Shown here: in pieces, positions 16,355 through 24,543 of the stretch
Position numbering within the stretch: position 1 is the first letter of the stretch
How the letters are laid out: each line of letters starts with the position of its first letter
Origin: Candidatus Omnitrophota bacterium
Lineage (GTDB): Bacteria > Omnitrophota > Gorgyraeia > Zapsychrales > Zapsychraceae
Direction of reading: 5' to 3'
Assembly (NCBI GenBank): GCA_016214285.1
Contig: JACROV010000038.1
Location: 1-32,242 of the forward strand
DNA: 32,242 nt
The notes under the pieces: model-generated
The model's database searches: none
Told to the model about the DNA's origin: nothing
Seen by the model: the letters and a program-made list of their open reading frames with translations, nothing else
Position numbers and translations under genes: made by a program

Positions 16355-16463
16355 TCCCGAGTCACTTTCGTTTGATCATCTGTGACGAGGGATGGGGCAT
16401 TCCTTTTTTAACGCTCTCGTCTTGATCCCTCGCGGCGAAACGTTAGCCGCCTGCCGCTCGGGA
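16355..16463. repeat. Cloverleaf-like intergenic repeat element, copy B (beside tRNA-Lys)
   Basis: The outer stem TCCCGAG (16355-16361) with CTCGGGA (16457-16463) encloses GTCAC/GTGAC (16361-16365/16382-16386), CGAGGGA/TCCCTCG (16386-16392/16426-16432) and GCGGC/GCCGC (16432-16436/16446-16450). Shared words and their order match copy A at 8427-8531, while loop sequences and the third stem differ. That pattern suggests selection on structure or diverged copies of one element. Confidence 0.6.
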
Positions 16464-16467
16464 CTTC

Positions 16468-16486
16468 GCCCCAACTTTGTTGGGGC
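16468..16486. repeat. Perfect GC-rich hairpin downstream of frr
   Basis: GCCCCAAC / GTTGGGGC form a perfect 8-bp stem with a TTT loop. It lies 32 bases after the frr stop codon in the direction of transcription. No T-run follows, so a Rho-independent terminator is not supported, though it could protect the mRNA 3' end. Confidence 0.5.
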
Positions 16487-16489
16487 TCG

Positions 16490-16506
16490 TGAGCTAGCGG
16501 GTCAAA
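16490..16506 (-). repeat. Partial duplicate of the tRNA-Lys 5' end
   Basis: TGAGCTAGCGGGTCAAA here repeats 16210-16226 (TGAGCTAGTGGGTCAAA) with one difference. That corresponds on the minus strand to the acceptor and early D-arm of tRNA-Lys plus three flanking bases. The rest of the tRNA is absent. The two copies flank the MITE-like element and copy B, as expected if something recombined at the tRNA end. Confidence 0.45.
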
Positions 16507-16517
16507 TTTGAAAAAAT

Positions 16518-17078
16518 CTATAATTCGACCAGCGCCTTGCTCTTGTCTTCCAATAGCGTATCGATTTCTTTAATATACCGGTCCGTCAATTTTTGGATAT
16601 CATCTTGGGCCTTGAAAGACTCGTCTTCTGAAGCGGCCTTTTCACCCTGTATTTTCTTGACCCGGTCATTGGCATCACGGCGGATGGTGCGCAGCGACAC
16701 CCGCGATTTCTCCGCCATGTCTTTGACGACCTTTTTAAGTTCTTGCCGGCGTTCTTCCGAAAGCTGAGGAATGGACAAACGCACGATCTTGCCGTCGTTA
16801 AACGGGGTCACTCCAAGTTTGGAAGTGGAAACAGCCTTCTCGATTTCGGGGATCGCGCTGACGTCCCAGGGCTGGATGACGACCGTCCGCGGATCCGGCA
16901 CGCTGATGGCGGCGATCTGTTTGATCATCGTAGGCGTCCCGAAATAATCGATATGCATCCCTTCGATCAGTCCGGGATGAGCGCGCCCGGTACGGACCTC
17001 ATTGAACTCACGCTTTGCCGATTCGATAGTTTTCTTCATCTTTGTTTCTGTGTCCCGTACAATTTCTTTTGTCAGCAT
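16518..17078 (-). CDS. frr: Ribosome recycling factor
   Basis: It splits post-termination ribosomes together with EF-G. At 186 residues it has the usual length. Signatures are the helical start with EFNEVRTGRAHPGLIEG, the DYFGTPTMIKQIA beta-domain entry, PWDVSAIPEIEKA, and the C-terminal helices with LRTIRRDANDRVKK. The ATG at 17078 has AGAGGA seven bases upstream. It is the last gene of the rpsB-tsf-pyrH-frr operon, 13 bases after pyrH. The conserved order makes the assignment firm. Confidence 0.97.
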   Translation of the reverse strand: MLTKEIVRDTETKMKKTIESAKREFNEVRTGRAHPGLIEGMHIDYFGTPTMIKQIAAISVPDPRTVVIQPWDVSAIPEIEKAVSTSKLGVTPFNDGKIVRLSIPQLSEERRQELKKVVKDMAEKSRVSLRTIRRDANDRVKKIQGEKAASEDESFKAQDDIQKLTDRYIKEIDTLLEDKSKALVEL

Positions 17079-17091
17079 TTTATGTTCCTCT

Positions 17092-17823
17092 TTAAGAAAC
17101 CATCGTTCCGATGGGTTCGCCTAAAACCACTCTCTTGATATTCCCTTCCTGCTTTAAATTAAAGACAACGATGGGCAGATTATGGTCCATGCACATACTG
17201 ATAGCGGTTGAATCCATGACCTTCAATTTTCGTTTGAGGACATCGATGAATTTTAACTTTTTATATTTTTTAGCCGATTTTTGAGTGAATGGATCCGCTG
17301 TATAAATGCCGTCGACTTTCGTCGCTTTTAAGATAACATCCGCGTTGATCTCTTTGGCGCGCAGGGCGGCCGCCGTGTCCGTTGTGAAATAAGGATTTCC
17401 CGTCCCTGCCACGAAAATGATCACACGTCCTTTTTCAAGATGCCGCATCGCCCGGCGGCGAATATAGGGTTCAGCGATCGAGGCCATTTGAAGGGCGGTC
17501 ATAACGCGGGTAGGAACGTCGATCTGCTCCAAAGCATTTTGCAGGGCAAGACCATTGAGGACGGTGGCCAGCATGCCCATATAGTCCGCGACCGACTGAT
17601 CCAGGCCAAAACGCTTGGACTCGACATGGCCGCGAAAGATATTACCGCCGCCAACGACAAGCGCGACTTGCACTCCCAGATCCCGCACTTCTTTGATCTG
17701 CGCGGCGAAGGAGGCGCATGTTTCAGCATCAATACCGTGCTGTTTTGCGCCCAATAATGCTTCACCGCTCAACTTCAGGAGAATGCGCTTATAAACCGCT
17801 TTTTGTTTCTTAGTTGACGTCAT
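17092..17823 (-). CDS. pyrH: Uridylate kinase (UMP kinase)
   Basis: It phosphorylates UMP to UDP in pyrimidine nucleotide synthesis. The 243 residues are the normal length for the bacterial hexameric amino-acid-kinase type. Visible motifs are the N-terminal [57 protein letters not shown], and [12 protein letters not shown]. The start overlaps the end of tsf by 14 bases, suggesting coupled translation. A normal part of the translation and nucleotide operon. Confidence 0.97.
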   Translation of the reverse strand: MTSTKKQKAVYKRILLKLSGEALLGAKQHGIDAETCASFAAQIKEVRDLGVQVALVVGGGNIFRGHVESKRFGLDQSVADYMGMLATVLNGLALQNALEQIDVPTRVMTALQMASIAEPYIRRRAMRHLEKGRVIIFVAGTGNPYFTTDTAAALRAKEINADVILKATKVDGIYTADPFTQKSAKKYKKLKFIDVLKRKLKVMDSTAISMCMDHNLPIVVFNLKQEGNIKRVVLGEPIGTMVS

Positions 17824-18340
17824 TGACCTTATAGCGAATAAAACGCCCGATACAAATATTTTCGCCCGTGCTGGAAATCAGCTCGTTCATATAATCCTGC
17901 ACGGTCTTCTTGGGATCTTTGACAAATGGCTGCTCCAGCAAACATGCCTGTTGGGCAAAGGTATCCGGATCATGTTGTCCCTTAAGGATATCCTGGGGAA
18001 CATCGTCCCGGCGGACATATTGAGGATTGACGGCGGCGATATGCATCGCGATATCTTTAGTAAACGCGCAAAACGCCTCGCTGCGGGCGACAAAATCCGT
18101 CTCACAATTGACTTCCAGCAACACGCCGATCTTATTGCCCAAATGCACGTACGACTCGACGCGGCCTTCTTTCGCGGCACGGCTGCTCTTTTTGGCCGCG
18201 ATCTCCAATCCGCGTTTTTGCAGAACTTCTTTGGCTTTTTTGATATCGCCTTTGGCCTCTTCCAAGGCCTTTTTGCATTCAATGACCCCGCACGAAGTCA
18301 GTTCCCGCAGTTCCTTAATAACTTCGACAGAAATTCCCAT
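17810..18340 (-). CDS. tsf: Elongation factor Ts (short form)
   Basis: It exchanges GDP for GTP on EF-Tu. The N-terminal UBA-like part ([26 protein letters not shown], shown from residue 7) and the EF-Tu contact motif TDFVAR are present. At 176 residues it is much shorter than the E. coli protein (about 280) and closer to the single-core-domain forms of Thermus and mitochondria-like types. The start at 18340 (MGIS) has AAAGGA eight bases upstream; an in-frame ATG at 18367 is less likely. It lies 48 bases after rpsB and overlaps pyrH. Confidence 0.95.
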   Translation of the reverse strand: MGISVEVIKELRELTSCGVIECKKALEEAKGDIKKAKEVLQKRGLEIAAKKSSRAAKEGRVESYVHLGNKIGVLLEVNCETDFVARSEAFCAFTKDIAMHIAAVNPQYVRRDDVPQDILKGQHDPDTFAQQACLLEQPFVKDPKKTVQDYMNELISSTGENICIGRFIRYKVNDVN

Positions 18341-18388
18341 TATAAAATCCTTTCCAAATAACAACATAACGACTGCTAAAAGATTAAT

Positions 18389-19189
18389 TTATTCTTGAAC
18401 CGTTGAAGCAGTCGTTGAATGCTCTTCTTTTTCGCCTTTTGCGGAAGAAGCTTCTTTCGATTCAGTCGCCTGATTTTTCTTCCGTATGTCCTCACTGGTC
18501 GCATATTCTTTGCGTCCCTCGACAATGCTGTCAGTAACCAGAGAGGTAAGGAAGCGCACGGATTTAAGGGCGTCGTCGTTTCCGGGGATAGGATAATCGA
18601 TCAGGTCCGGATCGCAATTGGTATCGATGATCGCGATGATGGGGATCCCCAGCTTACGGGATTCCTGAACGGCAATCTCTTCGAGCTTCGGGTCGATGAT
18701 AAACACCGCATCAGGATGCTTGGCCATGTCGCGGATACCGTTAAGGTTACGCAAAAACTTTTCCTTTTCTTTGGTGAGACTGGCGATCTCTTTTTTCTTG
18801 AGGTTATCCCAGATAGCCGGGTCCTGGCTCATGCGCTCGATCTCTTTCATGCGTTCAATGGACTTTTTTACCGTCTGGAAATTCGTCAATAACCCCCCGA
18901 GCCAACGATTGCAGACATAGTACATTTCGGTCCGCTTGGCTTCTTCTTCCACAATGCTTTGCGCTTGTTTTTTGGTCCCCACAAAAAGGAACCGGCCGCC
19001 TTTAGCCGCCACGTCACGGGCGAAATCCCGCGCCTTGTTCAGGCACAGGACCGTTTTTTCAAGGTCGATGATATAGATGCCGCTGCGTTGCCCAAAAATA
19101 TATTTTTCCATTTTGGGACACCACCGTTTAGTCTGATGCCCGAAATGGACGCCAGCCTCCAATAACTTTTTGATCAAATCTTCTACCAT
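18389..19189 (-). CDS. rpsB: 30S ribosomal protein S2
   Basis: This is small-subunit protein S2. The 266 residues include the signatures [47 protein letters not shown], and [23 protein letters not shown] (in part). The last 40 residues are a charged, Ser/Thr/Glu-rich tail not needed for the fold. The ribosome site GGAGG lies directly before the ATG. It is first in the operon, with a promoter and a leader of about 165 bases upstream. Confidence 0.97.
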   Translation of the reverse strand: MVEDLIKKLLEAGVHFGHQTKRWCPKMEKYIFGQRSGIYIIDLEKTVLCLNKARDFARDVAAKGGRFLFVGTKKQAQSIVEEEAKRTEMYYVCNRWLGGLLTNFQTVKKSIERMKEIERMSQDPAIWDNLKKKEIASLTKEKEKFLRNLNGIRDMAKHPDAVFIIDPKLEEIAVQESRKLGIPIIAIIDTNCDPDLIDYPIPGNDDALKSVRFLTSLVTDSIVEGRKEYATSEDIRKKNQATESKEASSAKGEKEEHSTTASTVQE

Positions 19190-19353
19190 TTTACCTCCGC
19201 CCCATACAGTTCAATGTCATGATCGTTAATCTTAAGCCAGCACCTGCTTCTCCCGAGAGACGCAAATGTCCTTGACGTTGAAGTTCAAGGAAATAACCCC
19301 GCATGACATTGTTATTGGTGTTGATCCAACCCGGCCTTATGCCTGTTGAAATT
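19190..19353 (-). promoter_or_regulatory. Untranslated leader of the rpsB operon
   Basis: Between the predicted transcription start (about 19353) and the rpsB ATG lie about 165 noncoding bases. They include a small hairpin CCTTGA-9-TCAAGG (19270-19290). S2 autoregulation through mRNA leaders is known in several bacteria, so a feedback site is plausible. I cannot match it to a known S2 leader family by eye. Confidence 0.35.
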
Positions 19354-19359
19354 TCGGGT

Positions 19360-19388
19360 AGTATACCCAATAATCCCTTGCTTTGCAA
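19360..19388 (-). promoter_or_regulatory. Sigma70-type promoter of the rpsB-tsf-pyrH-frr operon
   Basis: On the minus strand a -35 box TTGCAA (19383-19388) and a -10 box TATACT (19360-19365) are 17 bases apart. It is the best promoter match on this strand in the window and sits between msbA and rpsB, as expected for a strongly expressed translation operon. Confidence 0.7.
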
Positions 19389-19407
19389 CTACTTTCATCC
19401 GCCAAAA

Positions 19408-21207
19408 TCAGGCACTCATAGAAAATTGTAATGAATATAACTTATTATAAAGCGGACAGCTTTTCAGAAGCTCTTCATGCCCCCCCACCCCGATGATACG
19501 CCCGTGTTCCAATACAACAATCTTCTCCGCCTTTTGGATGGTGGAGAGCCGGTGCGCGATGGCGATGACGGTTCGGCCCTTCATCAACCGGTCCAAAGCT
19601 TCCTGAACGTAACGCTCGGACTCGGAATCCAGTTGTGACGTTGCCTCATCCAAAATCAGAATGGGCGGATTCCTGAGAATGGCCCGGGCAATGGCCAGGC
19701 GTTGCTTTTCTCCTCCGGAAAGACGAAATCCCCGGTCTCCGATCAGCGTGTTATATCCGCTGGGCATTTTCACGACAAACTGATGAGCGAACGCCATCTC
19801 TGCCGCGGCCTGGATCTGCGCGTCGGTCGCTTGCGCATACCCATACGCGATATTGGCCCTGACCGTATCGTTAAATAAAATGGTTTCCTGGGTAACGATG
19901 CCGATCTGCTTGCGCAGCGACCGCAGCGTAACATCGCGCACGTCGATACCATCGATCGTGACAACACCTTTGACGGGGTCATAAAAACGCGGGATCAAAT
20001 TGACCAAAGTCGTTTTCCCGGTCCCGGTCGGTCCCACAATGGCAACGATCTCGCCTGTGCAGACTTCAAGATCGATGTTTTTAAGAACGAACCCCGAATC
20101 TTGCGCGTAATGAAAATCCACATTTTTGATCTCAATGGATCCTTTCAACTCGCCGATGGCAATGGCATCGGGTTTTTCCTTGACGGTGATCTGCGCATCC
20201 AGCACATCGTAAATACGTTCATTAGCCGCCAACGCCTGCTGAATAAGCGCGTGAACGTTGCCTAATTTTTTGATCGGGCTGATGATCGACATAATTGAAC
20301 CAAAAAACAGAATAAACACACCGAAAGAAAGTCCGCCGCTCATCACGACCTTTCCCATCCATAAAATAACAGCGACGCCGCACAACGCGCCGAACATTTC
20401 GGTAATCGGCGGGATAACGACCAGCCGTTTGATGGACTTCATCCGGAGCTTGTAATAGTCGTGGTTCTTCGCTTTAAAACGGTCCTTTTCGTATTGTTCC
20501 GTGCCGAACGCTTTGACCAATTTGATGCCGGAGATCGTCTCAAGAAGCAAAGTGTTGATATCCGCCATTTTTTCCTGCGTGCCTTTTGAAATTTTACGTA
20601 AGCGCCGGCCGATCCGGGCCATCGGGATGCCGATCAACGGAAAAACAACGAGCATGAGAAATGCCGCCTTCGGATAGATCGAGAAAGCGATTGTTACAAA
20701 AAGCAGGATCATAAAGCTCTGCCGGAAAAGGTCCGTCAGACCGTAGGAAACGGCATTTTCCACGACATTAACATCATGCGTAATGCGCGAGATCAATTCA
20801 CCGGTGCGCTTTTTACTGAAATAATCAAGAGATAGATCCTGGATCTTCGCATACAGATGGTAACGGATGTCCCGCATGACCGCCTGTGAAAGATCGCTCA
20901 TCAGATACTGATAGCAGAAAACAAACAGGTTTTTGATCAATAACGCGATGATGACAACGAACGGGAAAATCGCAAAGAGCGCCTCCGGTGTCATGCTATT
21001 AAGTCGCTCGATGAAATTCGCGAGAAATGCCGGAAGCTGGTTGGGAATAACAATGGGCTTGTTATTGAAGATCCGGTCGGTCATGGGAACCAGCAGAGAA
21101 AGCTGGAATCCTTCAAAAAAGCTCGAAACGAACATGGTCGCGACCGCCACCGAAAAAAGACGGGCATGCGCTTTCAGGAATTTTAAGAGTTTGAGGTAAT
21201 TCTTCAT
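19408..21207 (-). CDS. msbA: ABC exporter, MsbA-like lipid flippase
   Basis: This half-transporter of 599 residues fuses a six-helix type I exporter domain (residues about 15-320) to an ATPase domain (about 350-590). Walker A is GPTGTGKTT, the signature is LSGGEKQR, Walker B is ILILDEATS, and the switch histidine is in AIAHRLST. The family includes MsbA, which flips lipid A-core across the inner membrane. With lpxB next to it on the opposite strand, an MsbA role is reasonable, but peptide, drug or other lipid export cannot be excluded. It diverges from the oxidoreductase-lpxB pair. No good Shine-Dalgarno precedes its ATG. Confidence 0.87.
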   Translation of the reverse strand: MKNYLKLLKFLKAHARLFSVAVATMFVSSFFEGFQLSLLVPMTDRIFNNKPIVIPNQLPAFLANFIERLNSMTPEALFAIFPFVVIIALLIKNLFVFCYQYLMSDLSQAVMRDIRYHLYAKIQDLSLDYFSKKRTGELISRITHDVNVVENAVSYGLTDLFRQSFMILLFVTIAFSIYPKAAFLMLVVFPLIGIPMARIGRRLRKISKGTQEKMADINTLLLETISGIKLVKAFGTEQYEKDRFKAKNHDYYKLRMKSIKRLVVIPPITEMFGALCGVAVILWMGKVVMSGGLSFGVFILFFGSIMSIISPIKKLGNVHALIQQALAANERIYDVLDAQITVKEKPDAIAIGELKGSIEIKNVDFHYAQDSGFVLKNIDLEVCTGEIVAIVGPTGTGKTTLVNLIPRFYDPVKGVVTIDGIDVRDVTLRSLRKQIGIVTQETILFNDTVRANIAYGYAQATDAQIQAAAEMAFAHQFVVKMPSGYNTLIGDRGFRLSGGEKQRLAIARAILRNPPILILDEATSQLDSESERYVQEALDRLMKGRTVIAIAHRLSTIQKAEKIVVLEHGRIIGVGGHEELLKSCPLYNKLYSLQFSMSA

Positions 21208-21278
21208 AACTTTAACAATTTAAGGCAGTTAAATGCTTCATGTCCGTCAAACTTGTGGGGGAAATATTAGCATACCGT

Positions 21279-21307
21279 TTGACTTTTGTCGAGGCATTTG
21301 TTATAGT
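21279..21307 (+). promoter_or_regulatory. Sigma70-type promoter for the oxidoreductase-lpxB pair
   Basis: A -35 box TTGACT (21279-21284) and a -10 box TATAGT (21302-21307) are separated by 17 bases. The expected transcription start near 21314 is only about four bases before the ATG at 21318, so the mRNA would be practically leaderless. The same 110-base gap must also hold the msbA promoter on the other strand, for which only a weak extended -10 (TGCTAATAT) is visible. Confidence 0.65.
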
Positions 21308-21317
21308 GCTCCCTGCT

Positions 21318-22259
21318 ATGAAAAGAATCCGGATCGCGATCATCGGCATCGGGCACTTGGGCGCGCGACACTTGAAGATTTACAGTGAAATACAAGATCA
21401 GGCCGAGCTGATCGGCGTTTGCGACATTCAAAAGGAACGTACCCTCAAACTCGCCGAACATTATCATGTCCCCTTCTGCGAGGATTACCGGCAACTGGCG
21501 GGCAAAATCGACGCGGTGAACATCTGCGTTCCAACCTCACTGCACCACGAAGTCGCCCGGTTCTTCCTCCAAAACGGCGTGCATGTCTTTATCGAAAAAC
21601 CCATCACCTCAACCGTTGATCAGGCGCGGGAACTCATCGACCTCGCCAGGCAGAAAAAGCGAAAACTCCAGGTCGGACACATCGAGCGCTTTAACGCGGC
21701 CTTTCAATCCATCAAACATTTTACGCACAATCCCCTTTTTATCGAATGCCACCGTCTGAATAAATTCCCCAATCGTTCGCTGGACATCGGTGTGGTCATG
21801 GATTTGATGATCCACGATATCGATATCGTTCTGGGGCTTATATCTTCCCCGATCCGTCAGATCCATGCCGTTGGCGCGAGCATTCTCACATCTCTGGAGG
21901 ATATCGCCAGCGTGCGGCTGATCTTTGAGAACGGCTGCGTGTGCAATCTGACGGCGAGCCGCGTTTCGGAAGACGTCATGCGCAAGATCCGTCTTTTCCA
22001 GGAAAATACTTATATCTCTCTGGATTATGTCAAACAGGAAGCGTACATCTACAAAAAACACGATCATCAAATTCTCAAACACAGCCTCCCTATCGAAAAA
22101 GAAGAACCCCTGCGCAAAGAACTGGAACATTTTTGCGAATGCATCCGGGAGGACAAAACTCCGCTCATCTCCGGCAAGGAAGCCCAGGAAGCCCTGAAGG
22201 TCGCCTTAGCCATCACCCAGCAAATATGGGACAACCGCAAAAACATTTCATCATCGTAG
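21318..22259 (+). CDS. Gfo/Idh/MocA family NAD(P)-dependent oxidoreductase
   Basis: The 313-residue protein has an N-terminal Rossmann domain (IAIIGIGHLGARH), the family's catalytic lysine motif FIEKPIT near residue 95, and the second-domain helix MDLMIHDIDIVLGL with the conserved H-D pair. These enzymes oxidise or reduce sugars, often nucleotide-linked. Placement directly before lpxB suggests a substrate in lipid A or sugar-nucleotide metabolism; GnnA, which oxidises UDP-GlcNAc for amide-linked lipid A, belongs to this family, but no GnnB aminotransferase is visible. The ATG at 21318 is preferred over the open frame from 21240 because the family starts at the Rossmann strand and a promoter lies in between. 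It overlaps lpxB by 34 bases. Confidence 0.87.
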   Translation: MKRIRIAIIGIGHLGARHLKIYSEIQDQAELIGVCDIQKERTLKLAEHYHVPFCEDYRQLAGKIDAVNICVPTSLHHEVARFFLQNGVHVFIEKPITSTVDQARELIDLARQKKRKLQVGHIERFNAAFQSIKHFTHNPLFIECHRLNKFPNRSLDIGVVMDLMIHDIDIVLGLISSPIRQIHAVGASILTSLEDIASVRLIFENGCVCNLTASRVSEDVMRKIRLFQENTYISLDYVKQEAYIYKKHDHQILKHSLPIEKEEPLRKELEHFCECIREDKTPLISGKEAQEALKVALAITQQIWDNRKNISSS

Positions 22260-23401
22260 CCGGTGAGGCCTCAGGCGACGTTCACGCCGCTCATCTGGTC
22301 GATGAACTTAAAAAGCTCGACCCTTCCCTGACTTTCTCCGGAATCGGGGGGCCGCGCCTGCAGGCAAGCGGCGTTGAACTCTACAAAGACATTTCCTCCT
22401 TGGCTGTCGTGGGATTTGTCGAGGTCATCAAGCATTACGGAGCGATCCGCGGCATCTTCAATCTGATCCTTCAGAGAATTGATAAAGTCAAACCCCAAGC
22501 GGTCATCCTTGTCGATTATCCCGGATTTAATTTACGATTGGCCAGGGAAATCAAAAAACGCAATGTCAAGGTCATCTATTACATCAGTCCTCAGGTCTGG
22601 GCATGGAAAGCCAACCGCGTCGAACAAATCCAGAAATATGTGGACAAAATGCTGGTCCTGTTCCGCTTTGAGCAGGATTTTTACGCCCGGCGCGGCGTCC
22701 GGGTGGATTTTGTCGGGCATCCTTTGATGGACGCCCTCAATGCGCCAATGGACAAAAATAAATTTTGCCAACGACACGGGTTAGACAGGGAAAGGCTGAC
22801 GATCGGCCTGCTGCCCGGATCACGGCAAAATGAAATCAACACACTTCTGCCGATCATGCTTAACGCGGCGGATATATTGCATAAGGAATTTGCCCCGATC
22901 CAGTTTCTGGTCCTGAAGGCGCATACGATCGAACGCTCCCTGCTGGAACGTTGCTGCCGCAACGCGGTATGTCAACCCAGGATCATTGAAAGCGAAACTT
23001 ACGACGGCATCAACGCCTGCCATTTGTGCATCGTCGCTTCAGGAACGGCGACCCTGGAGACGGCCATCCTGGAAAAACCGATGGTCATCGTCTACAAAAC
23101 TTCGTTTCCCACCTGGCTGATGGCAAAACTTCTCGTGAAGATCCCTTATATCGGACTGGTCAATGTGGTGGCGGGCAAGAAGATCGTTCCGGAATGCGTC
23201 CAATTCCAGGCGACACCGGAACATATTGCGTCGCAACTGCGGAAGATCATCACGGATGAGATCAGGATCTCGGTGATCAAGGAAAACTTGCGGGACGTCA
23301 AAAATCTTTTGGGGGCACCTGGGGCGAGTCAGCGAGCCGCGGAAATCATTTACGAATCCACTGCCACAACCTACGCTCAAAACCCTTCTTCCGGCATGTA
23401 A
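22226..23401 (+). CDS. lpxB: Lipid-A-disaccharide synthase
   Basis: This glycosyltransferase (family GT19) joins UDP-2,3-diacylglucosamine and lipid X to form the lipid A disaccharide at the inner membrane. The 391 residues are normal. Signatures: the N-terminal VAGEASGDVHAAHLV, GIGGPRLQASG, ISPQVWAWKANRVEQI, the donor-site LLPGSRQNEI, and ATLETAILEKPMVIVYKTS. The start is the ATG at 22226, inside the end of the oxidoreductase gene and without its own ribosome site, so translation is probably coupled. It is convergent with, and overlaps by 25 bases, the small minus-strand gene ending at 23377. Confidence 0.96.
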   Translation: MGQPQKHFIIVAGEASGDVHAAHLVDELKKLDPSLTFSGIGGPRLQASGVELYKDISSLAVVGFVEVIKHYGAIRGIFNLILQRIDKVKPQAVILVDYPGFNLRLAREIKKRNVKVIYYISPQVWAWKANRVEQIQKYVDKMLVLFRFEQDFYARRGVRVDFVGHPLMDALNAPMDKNKFCQRHGLDRERLTIGLLPGSRQNEINTLLPIMLNAADILHKEFAPIQFLVLKAHTIERSLLERCCRNAVCQPRIIESETYDGINACHLCIVASGTATLETAILEKPMVIVYKTSFPTWLMAKLLVKIPYIGLVNVVAGKKIVPECVQFQATPEHIASQLRKIITDEIRISVIKENLRDVKNLLGAPGASQRAAEIIYESTATTYAQNPSSGM

Positions 23402-23649
23402 ATGACCGGTTTGGTCAAGGTCCCGGCCTTTTCAGCGGCTTCCTTGAAAAGTTTATTTTGAGAATATTTGACAGCGTTACGCAGGTCATCCCACTCCGAC
23501 AAGACGATCACTTCATTAAGGTCATCTGAACTGCGGAAAATCTTGCAGCTTTTTTCACCGCTTGCCTTGCGCAAGCCCGCTGTCGTGTCGAGAATCCGCT
23601 TCCACTTCTGGTAATCCGCCACCTTTTGTCGCACAACGATAAAGGCCAT
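23377..23649 (-). CDS. Small ABM-like dimeric alpha/beta-barrel protein
   Basis: The 90-residue product (MAFIVVRQKVADYQKWKRIL at the start, then EVIVLSEWDDL and a C-terminal helix) looks like a ferredoxin-like alpha/beta-barrel domain of the antibiotic-biosynthesis-monooxygenase superfamily, usually a homodimer. Members range from monooxygenases to proteins of unknown role, so no reaction is assigned. The ribosome site AAGGAGG is strong. It lies 48 bases after batE on the same strand, so it may be the last gene of that transcript, and its 3' end overlaps lpxB on the opposite strand. Confidence 0.6.
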   Translation of the reverse strand: MAFIVVRQKVADYQKWKRILDTTAGLRKASGEKSCKIFRSSDDLNEVIVLSEWDDLRNAVKYSQNKLFKEAAEKAGTLTKPVIYMPEEGF

Positions 23650-23697
23650 GGCTGCCTCCTTTTTTTTCGATCCCGGCTTGAGGATAGCATATAATCT

Positions 23698-24543
23698 TTA
23701 AAAACGCTCGAAAATTTTTCCCGGTACCCAGCCGACTACACCATCGGCACGTTTGATCTTGGCCCAAGAATCTCCGGCCTCAAGGATCTTTGCCGGTTCC
23801 CCTTCTGTGACCCGAAAATGCGCCGTCGCGTCTTCCCGCGGTTCAAACTTCGCTTCGCCCGCGGCAACCGCGACCGCAAGGTCTTTTTCAGCCGAGATTT
23901 TTGCGGCGAGCCCGCCGGCACAGATCAACCACGCAACGCACAAAGACCCGATCACTCCCCGGCGCGCCCGTCGCGGCCAGCGCCCGTAGAGCGAACTCAC
24001 GTGCCCGGCCGCCAGCAACAATGCGAAGCCGCAAAGCATCCAGACCAGTTCCCTGTCGGTCCAGTTACGAATGCGCTGATCTATCCCGACGTCCCGACCT
24101 AAAGCGTCGGGAGTCGGGACTCCGACCCCATCTTTATTGGGCGTCGGAGCCAACTGTGCCCAGGACATCCCGGAAACCGTGGGTAAATTCGCTTTCGAGC
24201 GTGCGTACGCCAGGTTAAAGTTCAGATCGCCGTCACGCGGGATCAAACGCCGCGCCCGTTCGTAATTCAGGATCGCCTTGCCCAGGCTCCCTTTTTTAAA
24301 ATAGCTGTTGCCCAGGTTGTAGTAAAGCGCCCCGCTCTCCTTGCCGCCGCGCAGGATTGCCTCGTACGCCGCGACCGCCTTGTCGTAATCTTCCGCCCTG
24401 TACGCCGCTGCGGCCGTCATGAATTTGGACAAAGCCCCGGCATCGGAAATCAAATCGCTGTTTGCGGCAACGGCGTCGTCCACCGCAGGGACGGCCACTC
24501 CCCCGACAAGGAACATAAACAGAATGACAATACGGATATTCAT
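23698..24543 (-). CDS. batE: BatE-like protein: TPR, two membrane helices, C-terminal SH3 domain
   Basis: The 281-residue protein has a signal peptide (ending DAVAA), TPR-type helices at about 37-115 (DYDKAVAAYEAILRG, GALYYNLGNSYFKKG, KAILNYERARRL), two membrane helices near 167-185 and 195-213, and a bacterial SH3-type end (FRVTEGEPAKILEAGDSWAKI, in part, then GVVGWVPGKIF). This is the BatE layout of Bacteroides-type aerotolerance operons, whose molecular role is unclear. The start overlaps the batD stop by four bases (ATGA); an open frame further upstream belongs to the batD region. Residues of about 142-153 are encoded by a perfect-looking palindrome (24084-24119), described separately. 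Confidence 0.8.
   Translation of the reverse strand: MNIRIVILFMFLVGGVAVPAVDDAVAANSDLISDAGALSKFMTAAAAYRAEDYDKAVAAYEAILRGGKESGALYYNLGNSYFKKGSLGKAILNYERARRLIPRDGDLNFNLAYARSKANLPTVSGMSWAQLAPTPNKDGVGVPTPDALGRDVGIDQRIRNWTDRELVWMLCGFALLLAAGHVSSLYGRWPRRARRGVIGSLCVAWLICAGGLAAKISAEKDLAVAVAAGEAKFEPREDATAHFRVTEGEPAKILEAGDSWAKIKRADGVVGWVPGKIFERF
24084..24119. repeat. Palindromic element inside the batE reading frame
   Basis: TCCCGAC-G-TCCCGAC (24084-24098) pairs with GTCGGGA-GTCGGGA (24106-24119) around CTAAAGC, a 14-bp stem with one bulged base. On the minus strand it codes for part of the linker between the TPR part and the first membrane helix (PTPDALGRDVG), with no stop codon. It looks like an intergenic-type palindrome that has entered a gene in frame. 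Confidence 0.6.

Noticed and set aside
16468-16486. Rho-independent terminator of the rpsB operon
   Set aside because: The hairpin is perfect but no T-run follows on either strand, so it is listed only as a hairpin.
19191-19388. 65-codon minus-strand frame upstream of rpsB
   Set aside because: It spans the promoter and leader of rpsB and has no resemblance to a protein.
21609-22130. 173-codon minus-strand frame opposite the oxidoreductase
   Set aside because: Antisense shadow; the plus-strand frame carries all Gfo/Idh/MocA motifs.
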